From: Thecaphora thlaspeos
Lineage: Eukaryota > Basidiomycota > Ustilaginomycetes > Urocystidales > Glomosporiaceae
Length of the DNA stretch: 64,000 nt
Direction of reading: 5' to 3'
Assembly (NCBI GenBank): GCA_900291925.1
Contig: UWYS01000009.1
Coordinates: forward strand, 186,001 to 250,000
Shown: in pieces, positions 34,026 to 45,610 of the stretch
Layout: every line of letters starts with the position of its first letter
Position numbering within the stretch: position 1 is the stretch's first letter
The notes under the pieces: model-generated
What the model was told of the DNA's origin: nothing
Seen by the model: the letters and a program-made list of their open reading frames with translations, nothing else
Database searches by the model: none
Program-made: the position numbers and the translations under genes

Positions 34026-35340
34026 ATGGCCTCGACCTCCACGCTCCAACCGGGGGCGCTCGACTCGCTGCTCAATTCGCTCCGCAAGGACGTCTCCTCC
34101 GTTTCCTCGACACTCACCACGCTCTCGAACGACATCTCCAACGCCCCTTCCTCCTTCAAGTACCCGGGCGGCATCTCGCTCCTCACGCTGAAGAACGAAG
34201 TCCTCCTCGACTACCTCCACCACCTCGTCTTGCTATCGGCATGGAAGTTGAGCAGAAACTCGCTGACAGAGGGGAGCGGTGAGAAGCTCGTGAGGAACCT
34301 GATCAAGCTGAGGTTGGTGCTGGAGAAGGTGAAGCCGTTGGAGAGTAGGTTGAGGTATCAGGTGGAGAAGCTATTGAGAGCGGCAGAGGATGAGGATAGG
34401 GAGATTGCGCTCGGACGCGTCAAGCCAAAGGGTCGGGATGAGGAGGAGGATAAGAAAGAGGAGGAAGAGTCTGGTGGTATCGGTGAGTCTGCCTTTTACC
34501 TGTGCTGTGCTGCTCCTTGTCGCACTGAAGTTTCGCTGACGATACAACCTATCCCTCGTCATTCCATGACCTTGTGCAGATCTACTCGCTTTTCGACCCA
34601 ACCCCGCCGCCTTCATGGACGACAAGGCGCGACCGGACCGCAGCGACAAACCTTCGAGCAAGAGCAAGACGAAGCGCAGCAGCAAGAAGGACGCATCGGC
34701 TTCGTCAGACTCGGACTCGGAAGCGGGCGGCAAGACGGCCGTCTACCGACCGCCCAAGCTCGCACCGGTCGCATACGACCCGGACGCCTCGTCGAAACGT
34801 CGGGGAGGTCGCGACTCGGCCCCTGGCAAAGGATCTGCACGTTCCTCCGCGCTCCTTGCCGACCTCACGGCGGGCTTCTCTTCCAACCCGTACGAGATCT
34901 CCTCGGGCGGTGTCGGAGTGGGCGGCTCCGTGGCATCACAGCAGAGCGCAAGGGCGAAAGCGCTGCAGAGAATGCAGGATTACGAGGAGGACAACTTCAC
35001 CCGTCTCGTCATGTCGAAGCGCGATGCCAAGAAACGTCAACGCGACGAGACCGACGTCGCGCTCGGCGGGGCCGGTCTATCGAGCGGAAGAGACGGTCAG
35101 AAGAGGGTCGGAGGCGGTATCGAGGAAGAGTTTGGCGATCTACTCAGGACTGGTGGATACTCGGGCGCCGGAAAGAGGGGGAACAAGGCGAGGAGGAGCG
35201 AAGATGCCCTCGAGAGCCTGCGCGGAGGGAGCGCCAGGCCAAACACGCTGCAGAGGGCCAGGAAGGGGGCAGGAAAGAGCGACGCTCCGAGAGCGGGCGG
35301 CTCCAAAACGTTCAAAAATAAGATGAACAAGCGCAAGTAG
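34026..35340 (+). CDS. LCP5: Lcp5/neuroguidin, Sas10-Utp3-C1D family
   Basis: Nucleolar U3 snoRNP-associated protein of the small-subunit processome, needed for 18S rRNA maturation. Exons 34026-34482 and 34580-35340 give 405 residues. The N-terminal Sas10/C1D domain is helical (LTLKNEVLLDYLHHLVLLSAWKLS, LIKLRLVLEKVKPLESRLRYQVEKLL). After an acidic stretch come the family's signatures LLAFRPNP (restored by splicing), YRPPKLAPVAYD, then EEDNFTRLVMSKRDAKKR and a Lys/Arg-rich C terminus ending NKMNKRK. Only 44 bp separate its stop from that of the converging MRS6 gene. Confidence 0.93.
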
Positions 35341-35384
35341 GGCAGGGCGTCGGCCGATGTAGCCTTCTTCTCTATTCTGCAGCA

Positions 35385-37421
35385 TTACTCGTCGTCATCG
35401 TCGTCGTCGCCTCGACCTACTCTGTCATCCTCTCGCTTCTCAAAGAAGCCCACGACGTCCACGCTGTCGTCTTCAACATCTTCGGCCTCTACCTGGTCTG
35501 CCTCCCTTGTCGCCGTGACACCGTCGTCCTCGCCTCTCCCCCCTCTACCCTGATACTCTGCCGGGTCCCTCCTCTTCCTTCCCTTCTTCGCCTTCTTCCT
35601 CTCCATGCTCTGTTCCACCCGCGCCCGAGCATCGTACATCGACCCGCCGTGTCGTCCCTGGTGTAGCCTGGCTAGGACCTCGTAATACGTCGTCTCGGCT
35701 GTCTTTACAGCTTGGTCTGTCAGTGAGGTGATGGACGCATCCGACGGGAAGACTATTGCGAGTGGAGGGAGGTCTGCGCCCTCAACCTGCAAGGTGCGCG
35801 GGGACGGAGGCGGTGTCTGTCGGTAGAAAAATTGGAGCAGCGGCTTGATGGCTGTACCGTCGCTGGTTTTCCCTTCCGCGGCAAGGGAAGGGTCGAAGCG
35901 GGTATGAGAAGCGAGATCGAGGATCAGGTCGACTGTCGGCCGTAGCAGCTCTTTTGGAGTGGAGGAGGTCGAGGTGCCGGAGCTTTGAGTCTGGATGTAG
36001 TAAACGTCTGTTTGCAAGAGGACATAGCGCAATGCCTCGCTAAGATCAGCAGTCTGCGACACAACTACCCGCCTTGATTCCACGGCTCGTAACTCACATT
36101 GCCCCTTTGGACATGAAAACGTCCCCTCGCCCATCATCAGTACCATCACGGTGCTCTCGTTGCGTTCGGCACCTTCGCCGATGCTCGATGGTGGAAGCAC
36201 AAGGAGGCCAGTCTCTGGCGGAGTTGGCAGTGACTCTGCCTTCGGTCCCTCATGTGCCTCGCCCTCCGCCGCGCCTTGCTGGCGCGACTCTCTGGTACCT
36301 GCCTCGAAGTCGATTTGGCGATCGAGTACCAGGATACCGCGCATGGTTTCCGAGAGCGAGCGTCCCGAAGCGCCATCGTCCCCTTCGGCAGTCGTGGAAA
36401 CATCGGTGGGCAGGAGACCTTGAAGGATCTCGTCGCTCGAAACGACTACGTCGGCGGTGATCTTCTGCTCCAGTCCGGTCACTTGAATCTGCCAAGCCCT
36501 TTTGCTCAATGAGGGCCCGCTCGACTCGACGTTTTCCAGCGGCACATCGATCCGGGCTAGGCTTGCGATCTTGTGGTCGAGGATGAACATTCCTCCTTTC
36601 ACCGCCGAAGCCCTGCAATACCCCTGTGCCAGCTCGCCCGCTCCACCATACTGGCCTACGAGGTAGGCCGAGTTGCCGTACCGTCCGATGCTCTTCAGGT
36701 GTGACCTCGCCCTCTGCAGAGCATCTCCGGTGGCATCGAGGGGCGATGTGCAGAGCGAAACACCGTAGGCCACCGCGCTGACGAGGTCGGGCGAGAACTT
36801 GTGCTGCTTCTCGAGGTACTCCACAAACGGTCGGGCAGCAAGGGCGGGGTCTGCCTTGAGGTCTGCGTCCCAATCATCCGAGGCAATGTGGAGAAGAAGC
36901 TTCATGAGCTTGCGTTTGGCGATGAGGGAAAGCGACTTTGTCTTGAAGATGTCTTCCTTGCTGCTGGGGACGCGCGCCAGACGACTTAGGCCGGCGTTGG
37001 CTGGCGTGTAAACGGCGGTGTGCTCGAGCAGTCGGAAAGTAGCGTAGGAAGAGACGTTCGAGGCGATCAGGGCGTCTATAGAGGGGCCTGTTGCGGGCAA
37101 AAGGGTTGGTGCGAGGGAGAGAGCATAGTGTCGATCGAGGTGAAACAGCTCCTCGGGTACAGTGTGGGACGATGATGAGGAGGAATTAGGAGGTGTATAG
37201 GCTGGATATGCGAGTGCAACCTGAGATATACCAGCTTGAGGCCGGTCAGCCCAGTGCTGAAGCTCGGAGAGGGTGAGGCTGGCCCAGGTGTCGGCGTAGT
37301 AGTCGTTCTGGTCGAGGTGGATGACCGAGAGGCCGGCCGACGAGAGGGCAGCTGACAAGGTAGCCTGCGGCAGCGCGGTCGAAAGGATGGCGACGTCGTA
37401 ATGCGTCTGTTCGAGCGACAT
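35385..37421 (-). CDS. MRS6: Rab escort protein (Mrs6/REP)
   Basis: Presents newly made Rab/Ypt GTPases to Rab geranylgeranyl transferase. Single exon of 678 residues from the conserved start (MSLEQTHYDVAILST); an in-frame ATG lies 30 codons upstream at 37511. GDI/REP motifs include the N-terminal degenerate nucleotide-binding strand (VIHLDQNDYYADTWASL), a CHM-type core (YVEYLEKQHKFSPDL-like segment, SIGRYGNSAYLVGQYGGAGELAQGYCRASAVKGG) and a DVYYIQ stretch. Ser-rich inserts and a very acidic Asp-rich tail lengthen it. GT..AG pairs of 33 or 44 nt near 36060-36097 exist but were not used. Head-to-head with AFG2. Confidence 0.92.
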   Translation of the reverse strand: MSLEQTHYDVAILSTALPQATLSAALSSAGLSVIHLDQNDYYADTWASLTLSELQHWADRPQAGISQVALAYPAYTPPNSSSSSSHTVPEELFHLDRHYALSLAPTLLPATGPSIDALIASNVSSYATFRLLEHTAVYTPANAGLSRLARVPSSKEDIFKTKSLSLIAKRKLMKLLLHIASDDWDADLKADPALAARPFVEYLEKQHKFSPDLVSAVAYGVSLCTSPLDATGDALQRARSHLKSIGRYGNSAYLVGQYGGAGELAQGYCRASAVKGGMFILDHKIASLARIDVPLENVESSGPSLSKRAWQIQVTGLEQKITADVVVSSDEILQGLLPTDVSTTAEGDDGASGRSLSETMRGILVLDRQIDFEAGTRESRQQGAAEGEAHEGPKAESLPTPPETGLLVLPPSSIGEGAERNESTVMVLMMGEGTFSCPKGQCELRAVESRRVVVSQTADLSEALRYVLLQTDVYYIQTQSSGTSTSSTPKELLRPTVDLILDLASHTRFDPSLAAEGKTSDGTAIKPLLQFFYRQTPPPSPRTLQVEGADLPPLAIVFPSDASITSLTDQAVKTAETTYYEVLARLHQGRHGGSMYDARARVEQSMERKKAKKGRKRRDPAEYQGRGGRGEDDGVTATREADQVEAEDVEDDSVDVVGFFEKREDDRVGRGDDDDDDE

Positions 37422-37751
37422 GGCGGGCAGTGGAACGCGCCGAGTGAGGGGCCGGGCGGGAGAAGAGGAGGGACCAAGATGATGAGGTGGAGAGGAGAGG
37501 AAGGGGGACACGAGTGACGGCGCAGTCGGGGGTTCAGGGTCTCATTGACGGCGGGGAACCGGAAGTCGGAGACGGGCCAACGCGTCCCTGGAATTTTTTG
37601 GTGACCTGCCGGCTCCTCCGTGTCTCGTCCTTGTCGATGTGACTTCCTTAGCCTCGCCCTCGTTCCCGCCTTGTTACGTATCACAACCCTCGAACCTTGA
37701 CTACCCGGAGCGAGCCGATACCGTTCCGCATCGACTCAGCCACCGCCAAGG
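37422..37751. promoter_or_regulatory. Shared divergent promoter (MRS6 / AFG2)
   Basis: 330 bp between two divergent start codons. No defined motif recognised. Confidence 0.4.
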
Positions 37752-40630
37752 ATGACTGCGCAGCCCTTCATTGTACAGCAAGCTTCGGCTTTGTCCACCA
37801 GCTCGTCATGCGCCCGCATCCTCCTCCCCGTCACGGCACTTCGCTCGCTCAAGCTTCAGACCGGCGACGCCGTCCTCGTCAGCACGCAAAGGCAGCCCGC
37901 TGCCTTCACCGTAGGCACAGTATGGCCATCCTTTTCCCTCGATGCCGCCGCTATCCAATTGCCCCTCCTGCTACACGCATCGAGCGGCATCCAACCGGAT
38001 GACGCCGTCACAGTTTCTCCCCTTGGCGCCACCAACCGCATCGCCAAGCTTCCCCTCGCAACCACTCTCAAGCTCACGCTTCCGGGCCTGGCGAAGCTTT
38101 CTTCTGAAGAGAGGCAGATGCTCTCCGTATTTGCCAAGGAGGCCATCGTCGACCTCGAGTGTCTGCACCTCGGCCAGACGCTCACCCTCACCTTCCAGGG
38201 CACACAGTACGTCCTCACCGTCTCATCGGCGAGAGACGCGCAAGGGCAGCAAGGCGTCCCGCTCCCGCCTTCGACTGCCATCAGTGCGTCTGTCTTTACC
38301 ATCTCCCGGCAGACGCAGATCAGCCTTGCTAGCGCCAAGAGGACCACCACTACGTCACCGGACGATGCCTCGGCCACGGTGGCCGCCGAAGCCGCAGACG
38401 AGCAACGCATCCAGGAGGCCTACTCATCTCTGGGCGGCCTCGACAAGCAGATTCAAGAGATTCGCTCCCTCGTCGAGATGCCTCTCACTAAGCCGGAGAT
38501 CTTCAAGCAGTACGGGCTGCGCCCACCGAAGGGTGTCCTCCTCTTCGGTCCGCCGGGAACCGGGAAGACGTCGCTCGCCAAGGCCGTAGCAGCCTCGACT
38601 GGCTCCTCTTATCTCACCATCAACGGACCCGAGCTCTCTTCAGCTTTCCACGGAGAGACTGAGGCAAAGCTGCGTGAGGCCTTCCGCGAGGCGCGCAGAA
38701 AGAGCCCGTGCGTCGTCATTATCGACGAGATCGACGCCCTGGCGCCACGGAGGGAAGGCGGTAGCGGCGACGGAGGCAGCGGAGATGGAGCCGGAGAGGT
38801 AGAGAGGCGTGTTGTCGCCCAGCTCCTTACCCTGCTTGACGGCATGGACGACGACGAAAATCATGAAGCTTCAGAGGCTAGCGACGGCGACAACGACGAA
38901 GCCGATGAACAAGCATCTAGCTCGCGTAGGAGCAAGGGCCCGCCGCGGGTCGTCGTGCTGGCGGCCACCAACCGACCCAACGCCATCGATCCCGCCCTCC
39001 GCCGCCCCGGCCGCCTCGACCGCGAGATCGAGATCGGCATCCCCACGGCTGACGCTCGCCGGTCGATCCTCACAGCATTGCTGCGAGCCGTGCCGCATTC
39101 GCTTTCTGAGCAGCAGGTCGAAGACCTCGCCTCTCGGACCCACGGCTATGTTGGTGCTGACCTCTCGGCGCTGGTGCGCGAGGCGGGCATGCTGGCAGTA
39201 CGAAGGGCCTTCGACCGACGAGCCGCCGGCAACGACAGCCTGGAACAAAAGCTTGGATCGATGGTGCTGCACACAGACTCCGCCGTCACGCAACCGGTCG
39301 ATGGCTTGACCTTTACCGACTTCCTCTCTTCGCTCGCGCTTGTCCGCCCCTCTGCTATGCGGGAAATCTTCCTCGAAGCGCCCAAAGTCTACTGGTCCGA
39401 CATCGCCGGTTCCGACTCTGCCCCGCTCTCTTCCGCTGCGTCAGGGCTCAACGGCGGTCTCTCAGCCAAGTCCGTTCATTCGCAGGTGCGCGAACTGGTC
39501 GAATGGCCGCTGAAGCACAAGGCCGTCTTTGAGCGATTAGGCGTGACGCCGCCTCGCGGCGTCCTCCTGTACGGTCCGCCTGGATGCAGCAAGACGCTGA
39601 TCGCCCGTGCGCTCGCGACAGAGAGCGGGCTCAACTTCATCGCCGTCAAAGGGCCGGAGCTGTACAGCAAGTATATCGGCGAAAGCGAGAGGGCGGTGAG
39701 GGAGGTATTCAAGAAAGCTAGGAACGCGGCGCCTAGCATCGTCTTCTTCGTGAGTAATGGCCATGCCATAGCTATAGCTTCGCTCAAAGCGAATCGTTCA
39801 CTAAGCTGACCATCTTCCGATGCCGATCTGCATGTCTGGCTCCAGGAATACAGGACGAAATTGACGCCCTGACGACGACGCGCAGCAGCGATGCCGAGTC
39901 GTCTGGTCCCTCTGACCGGGTCATTGCCTCGCTGCTCAACGAGATGGACGGCATTGAAGCGCTGCAGAACGTCATCATCGTGGCAGCAACCAACCGGCCC
40001 GAGATTATCGTACGTTCAAAGCCTCCATGTCGACTGTATGTGTGCCTTGTTTCTGACCCTTGCAGCTTCATCTCTGTAACTGCAACAAATTGAACCAGGA
40101 CCCCGCCCTGCTCCGACCAGGCCGACTAGACCGACTTCTTTACGTAGGACCGCCGGACCTCGCTACGCGTCGACAGATTTTCCTTAATCGGACAAAGAAG
40201 ATGGCCGTAGACGTGCTGGATTTAGACAAATTGGCTGAGATGGTATGTCGCCCAACCCATCTGCTTCGGACGCTGGTCACTGAGCGAGCGAGGATGTGTA
40301 GACTGACCTCAAACCTTGCGGTCTTACACGATTGCGCACACAGACGTCGGGATGTTCGGGCGCCGAGATCGTCTCCATCTGTCAAGAAGCCGGTTTGGTC
40401 GCTATGAACCTGGACATTTCGGTCGAACTGGTGAGTCCAACTCACTCCCTTATCCCTCTTCTACCGTTGCTATCGTAGCAACTGACGCTAAGAAACTCTC
40501 GATATCATCCGACCTTTCGCTGCAGATTTCGCAACGCCACTTCGAGGCCGCCGCGTCGGCCGTCAAACGGCGCATCACACCGGCCATGATTCGGACGTAC
40601 GAAGCTTGGAGGGACAACCTGACGATCTGA
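37752..40630 (+). CDS. AFG2: AAA-ATPase Afg2/Drg1
   Basis: Type II AAA-ATPase that strips Rlp24 from cytoplasmic pre-60S ribosomes. Five exons (37752-39749, 39854-40009, 40099-40242, 40344-40430, 40526-40630) give 829 residues. An N domain of about 210 residues precedes D1 with Walker A GPPGTGKT (266-273), Walker B VVIIDEIDAL, and AATNRPNAIDPALRRPGR. D2 has Walker A GPPGCSKT (608-615), whose Cys-Ser is characteristic of Afg2-type D2 domains. Its Walker B IVFFDEIDAL is split by intron 1, and intron 2 splits AATNRPEII|DPALLRPGR. D1 carries an acidic Glu/Asp/Ser-rich insert after the DEID motif. Confidence 0.96.
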
Positions 40631-40996
40631 ACACAAGGCTCTTTAATCTTGGTGGTCGCGGTAAGGTACAGTCGCTGCTTTTGCATAGCGAGTCGGTCAG
40701 TGGACCAGTCACCGCTTCGATGACGATGCGAGCAAGCATGATGAGCCTCGTGTCGGGCGGTAAAAAGTTTTGGGCCCGGTAGTGCGTTGTCTCAGGTTCT
40801 AAGCCTGTGTCGATTGGAGGAACCTCGATGATGCACCGTCTCCCTTCATGTAAGGCTAAGTCTTGGACGCCCGGTGAGATATTGCGAGGCGGAATGGTAG
40901 CAAAGCGATCGGTAGGTGGAGCAATCGTTCGTGAAGGGACGCTTGGACGAGAAGCGGAAACACCCGGGCCCGCTGGGCAGGCGGGCAGGTCACACC
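40631..40996. other. Convergent intergenic region
   Basis: 3' flanks of AFG2 and KRE6. Nothing further seen. Confidence 0.4.
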
Positions 40997-43750
40997 TCAG
41001 TTCTGACCCGCGGCAATCTCGTTGGAGGGGAAGAGCGGCGCCTTTGTCTTGTTCGGCGGGCCGGGTAAAGTGGTGGTGGGCGCGTCGCAGCCTCCCGGAT
41101 ACAGCCTGTTTCTCGGCCACGTAGCGCCGTAGCCGCCTTCCTCGGGCGAGTTTCCCCACAGCGTGTAGTTGGCATTGGTGTAGGCGTCCATGTGGCGATT
41201 GATGTAGTCCGACGTAGGATAATCAGGGGGATCGCAGCCGACGTTGGTCCTTCCCTCCGGCTGGTAGATGCGGACCCAGTCGACCGACATCACCGCAGGC
41301 CAGCGCAGATTGCTCCATTCGGGGGTGCCGAAGTTCTGACAGCGAAGGAGGTGAAGAGCGGTGGTCAGCGCTCTGCTTACTTGCCACTGGTAATGGTTGT
41401 TCTTGGGGGCAAGTGTGGCATTTACCTGGCTCGTGCCTAGGTTGAAGATCATATAGAGCGGCTCCTGCGGGACGGGCCTGCGGCCAATCTGCGCCACTGG
41501 GTCCGGATCGAGGGCGGAGGGAAAGAGCTTCCAGGCCGGTTTGCCATCGGAGATCCACTCGACGTATCCGTCATAGCCCGGGGCATACTCGAAGCCATAC
41601 TCGGCGAAGCTGCCGTCGCCTCCGTGCTGGATAGCCTTATGCGAGGCGAGCGAGATGCCGCTGAGAGCCTGCTGCGTGCTCTCGCCGTTGTATATGTTAA
41701 GGTGAGAGCCATTCTGATAGAACTCGTAAGCCACGCCGGTCGTGTTGGTGACGTTGTACATCCAGTTGAACGGCGCCGCCTGCATCGACTGGGAGACTGT
41801 CATTCCCAGCGTCCCGTCGACCTGCGCCTCGAAGACATCGATCTCGGGCGCCGACCGACCTCGCCATGATCCGTCCGGGAGCTTGGGGCCCGGGTGATCC
41901 TCTTTCGGACAGGTGCAAGCTGACAGCCTCTGGCCGGGTAGGAACGAGAGAGCCTTGGCTTGCTTCTTGCGGTTCCACATGACGTCGCCACCCGTCTGCG
42001 ACGCCACTGGGTTGCCGTTGGCATCGGTCTGGTTCATTAGCGTTCCGACGTCGCACTGGAGCAGAACGGTATTGCAAAAGGCTCGGATCATGAGTCAGTT
42101 CCACTTGCGATTTCCCTTGGTCTTCCAGCGGAAGCCTTTGTAATTCCCGTTGCTCACCGTGTCGTAGTTGTAGGGCCAGTTGCCCTCGACGCTAGCTCCG
42201 TAACCGGCTCTGCCCAAATTGCCCATCGTCCAGAAGGCCGGCCACAGTCCTGCGACCCTAGCCTCTCCCGGAAGCCTGACCGACGCCACAAGCATGCCTC
42301 CGGTGAAGCAAAACTTATTCCAGGTGCTGATCATGCCGCCGCGGAAGTTGAGGTTGTGGGTCGGGATCTGGTCGAGCGTGATCTGGAGTGCCCCGTCGCG
42401 TGTCGTCACCGCCTCGGGCGAGTACCACTCGTAGTTGTTGGTGGCCCAGTAGTGGAGGTCTACCGCCTCCCAAAAGGGATCGTCACCCGGGTAGAAGGAG
42501 CGCCCGGCGGTGTTGAACTCGTCGCTGAAGACCAGCTGCATCTTGGTCGCACCGTCGAGGCCGAGGGTGGAGCGCGCTTCGATCGGCGTATCCGCATCGA
42601 CCAGCACAGTTCTCATTCCGGGGACACTGGCGATCTGGCCAGTACCGTTGGTGCCTCCGAGATTGAAAGCGCCCTTGGTGCTTTCCGGGGTCCGCGTGTA
42701 GTAGGCTAGGACCGGATAACCGCCGAACAGCGCAAGAAGGCCCAGTCCCAGCACGATGATGGCGCCCAAATTGAGGAAGCCTCGAAGTCGGAGCATTGAC
42801 TGCAGCACGCCCTGCTTCTTCTCCTCCGGCACGTCCGGGTAGTGAAGGTAGTCGTCCGCCTCAGCCTTGCCGTCCATGGTGTCCCACTGCCGTACCGTGC
42901 CAGATTGCTTGAGATGGAGTCAGCACTTCGGATTGATCTGTTGGCAAAGGAATATTGGCCGCTCCACTTACCGTGTAAGGGCTGGCAAAGTAGGAAGCCG
43001 CTGAAGATAGCATTGGGTTCTTCTCGTCCGCATAGACGCCTCGGTGGCTACTGCGGCTGGTTCCCGGCGTACTGGCCAGCGACGGGGGCGCGCTGAAGAC
43101 ATTGATGGCAGCTCTCGGATTGATCTTCCTATTTTTCTCCACCAGCTGAGCCGGACTCTTTGTGCCCTGCTCGGAAGCAGACTGATCGCATTCGAGAAAG
43201 AAATGGTCAGCTTCGAAGCTCCATTTTATCACCGTCCTGAATCTTGGGGCTAAACTCTCGCCGGCTCGCCACCCACCTCATTTATGTCCGCTAGTGACCG
43301 AATGCTGTTCTGTCGCAAAGGAAGTTTCGCGGCGTCGACGGAGACAACATTGCTGATACTGGGCTGGAAGTAGAAGCTGAGGAGCGACTCGCTGGTGGAG
43401 CCCCTCTTAAGCGAGGTACTGGCGGGGGTCGCTGGGCTCGTCATCCTCGACGCGTCGCTACGCGATTTTGGCCTATTGACAACGCCGTCACTGTACCGCA
43501 GGCTATTGATGCGTTTGTGGATAGGAGGGCTGCGGTTCTTGTCGATCGAGTCGAGTGAAGGAGGGCTAGAAGATGACGGACTACTGGTGATGGGGAAAGA
43601 AAGGTGGTTGCCAACGTCGAGCGTCATAATTTCGTCGACGATGTTGGTGCGGAAGAAGGTGGACGAAGGGCAAGAGGGTTCGCCTTTCTTTTGTTGCTTC
43701 TTCTCTGGCTTTCGAGTCGCCTGTACTTCTCCTTGGAGAGGCTGTCCCAA
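40997..43750 (-). CDS. KRE6: Kre6/Skn1 family beta-1,6-glucan synthesis protein
   Basis: Type II membrane protein with a GH16-like luminal domain, required for cell-wall beta-1,6-glucan. Five exons (43750-43277, 43181-42972, 42886-42158, 42055-41426, 41335-40997) give 793 residues; the next internal start (43627) would give 752. A Ser-rich cytosolic tail is followed by WDTMDGKAEADDYLHYPD, then the anchor (FLNLGAIIVLGLGLLALFGGYPV). The luminal domain has LVFSDEFNTAGRSFYPGDDPFW, WPAFWTMGNLGRAGYG and the SAPEIDVFEA motif with putative catalytic Glu542 and Glu547. It ends with MSVDWVRIYQ. The intron at 41336-41425 is 90 nt without stops; removal restores FNLGTSQNFGTPEW. Confidence 0.93.
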
Positions 43751-45610
43751 CGTTCATCCTAGCTTGGTCGTCACCAGCTAGGCTTTCTGTGCCAAAGCAG
43801 CCAAGCTTCCGCTCATCCGTTTCTGGATCCGTGTCCGCGTCCGCGTCCGCTGCGCCCCGGAACGTTTCCTGGCGTCTGTACCGTACCGTATCGTTCCGCC
43901 TAACGATCCGGTGGCACGATAATGAGCCGTGTGAAACGTCTAGAAGAGGTTGGCGCGGATAAGCTAGGAAGGCGACAGGACGTCCTCAAGGGCTGACTGA
44001 TGGGAAGGTGAGAACGTGATCGCTGCCAGAAGAGGGAGCTCCGTGATGCATGTCGTGCCCTGTCGCTAGCTCCAGGGTACGCTCGTGGGCAGCTTGGATG
44101 GAGTGTCGGGTACAGCAGCATCCTGAGATGTGACGCAGCTTCGCGGGAAGGAAAGAGACAAGGATGAAGCAAGAGGTGAGGAAGAAATGGATGATTCGAC
44201 GCTTCTGTCATGGCAACCGATCGAGGAGCAGCGACGGGCGGATGGGAACAATCGTGGCCCAGACCGGGCCCTAGAAGAAGGGGACGAGTGCGTCGGCGCC
44301 GCCGCCTCTCAGGCCGCCACAACGGCCACCGCACTCGACAGCGGGAAACAGCACCCTGAAATCAGGCACTGCTGTAGGTGCCCATTTGCCGTGCTGTTGC
44401 CAACCATCGGCGCTGCCGGTCAACCTTCATGTTTACACGCTATATTACGTGTCATATTTTGGGGCCGCTGCGCCACAGGATGAAGCGAAAAGGCGAAGAA
44501 AGATGGCTCGCGATGCCGCGGCCAAAGCAGACAGCTGAACGCCTGCATGCATCTTCAGCCGCCATGGCCTGCTTAAGCCTCCCTCCGCACATGCTTTATC
44601 GCGTCTGTCCTTGTGAGCAGAGACCTCCGCGCCTCTCTTGCGCCGCCAGCCTCCTGAGAACGTCGAGGCTGGGAAAGGTAGGAGGGCAGGGTGGCTCTCT
44701 TTACCTTCTGCTCATCACGCTCCCACGCTCAAGATTCCGGTCACAGACGGAAGCGGCCCGATGCCTTGCGCAGACCGACTACGCTTTGGGAACGCTGCCA
44801 CGGCTAGCTACGCCGCCACGGCTAGCTACGCCGAAAGTTCGGGGCCTCCGTCGCTGCCCTTTCGGCTGTATGGCGAAAGAATCTTGTCCGGCCACCCCGG
44901 GCGCAAGGCGATGCAATCGAAAGCGTCGCATGGCCCGTGCTTTGCCCTTCAGCGATACGACAGCCCGGCCAGCACGTTGTCGCCGACATCTCGCAACATG
45001 CCGCTTAGAAGAATCCTGTTTCCAGAGACGCTACCAAGCAGAACGTCCAAGTAAGAGAGTCGAAGAGCGAACTCATCTCCTCCGGCACCTTGTTCGCTGA
45101 TCTTCATCTGAAATTTATACGCCCCGTTTTTATGCGCAGTTTCTGGGGAATCGGCGGCTTGTCCGCGTCGTATTGCCAAGTGATGTAAACGTTCAGGCGA
45201 CAGCGCTGGCTTTCCGAATTGCCGTTGTTCTGCGCCGCGGTCCATACAACCTAGCTCTACCACTTCACTTGAGCTTAACCGGCTGTTGGGACGGTTCGCG
45301 AGAAAGAGGCCTCCGCGTCTCCCACACTTGAGCTTTATATCTCGGTCTCAACCAGCCGCGACTGGAGACACAAGGCCCTTGTCGTTGAGCTGTGACGATG
45401 TGTTGTCTTCCACACTACGGTGCAAACAGAGCCAAAAAGCTAGAATTACATGGTTTACTTTTGAGGGGCCAAGGGCCGAAGTGTGAGAGAGGGAGGCAGA
45501 GACAGAGCAATTCGAGTAGGCAGAAGGAGTCTTGCGGAAGCGTTGCAGCTTCTCTGATAATATGCATGGTTTTAGGGCAAGACTGCTTCCGACGGTGTCA
45601 CGATGGCCCA
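43751..45610. other. Large intergenic region upstream of KRE6
   Basis: About 1.9 kb with the KRE6 promoter and the 3' flank of RPB3. It contains (GTCCGC) repeats near 43830 and a duplicated CACGGCTAGCTACGCCG unit at about 44801-44832. Open frames here are low-complexity and give no family resemblance. Confidence 0.45.

Noticed and set aside
36054..36097. Possible short intron (33 or 44 nt, GTGAGT..AG) in MRS6
   Set aside because: The 44-nt version breaks the frame and both are shorter than the other introns here. The frame is open without splicing, though a 33-nt in-frame intron cannot be fully excluded.
40997..42091. Separate gene starting at the internal ATG 42091
   Set aside because: It is the continuation of KRE6 after an intron; phase and the CDVGTL motif link it to the upstream exon.
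44378..45100. 240-codon frame in the KRE6-RPB3 intergenic region
   Set aside because: Composition is Arg/Ala/Pro/Leu-rich with no motif, no signal or splice support, and it includes a local tandem duplication.
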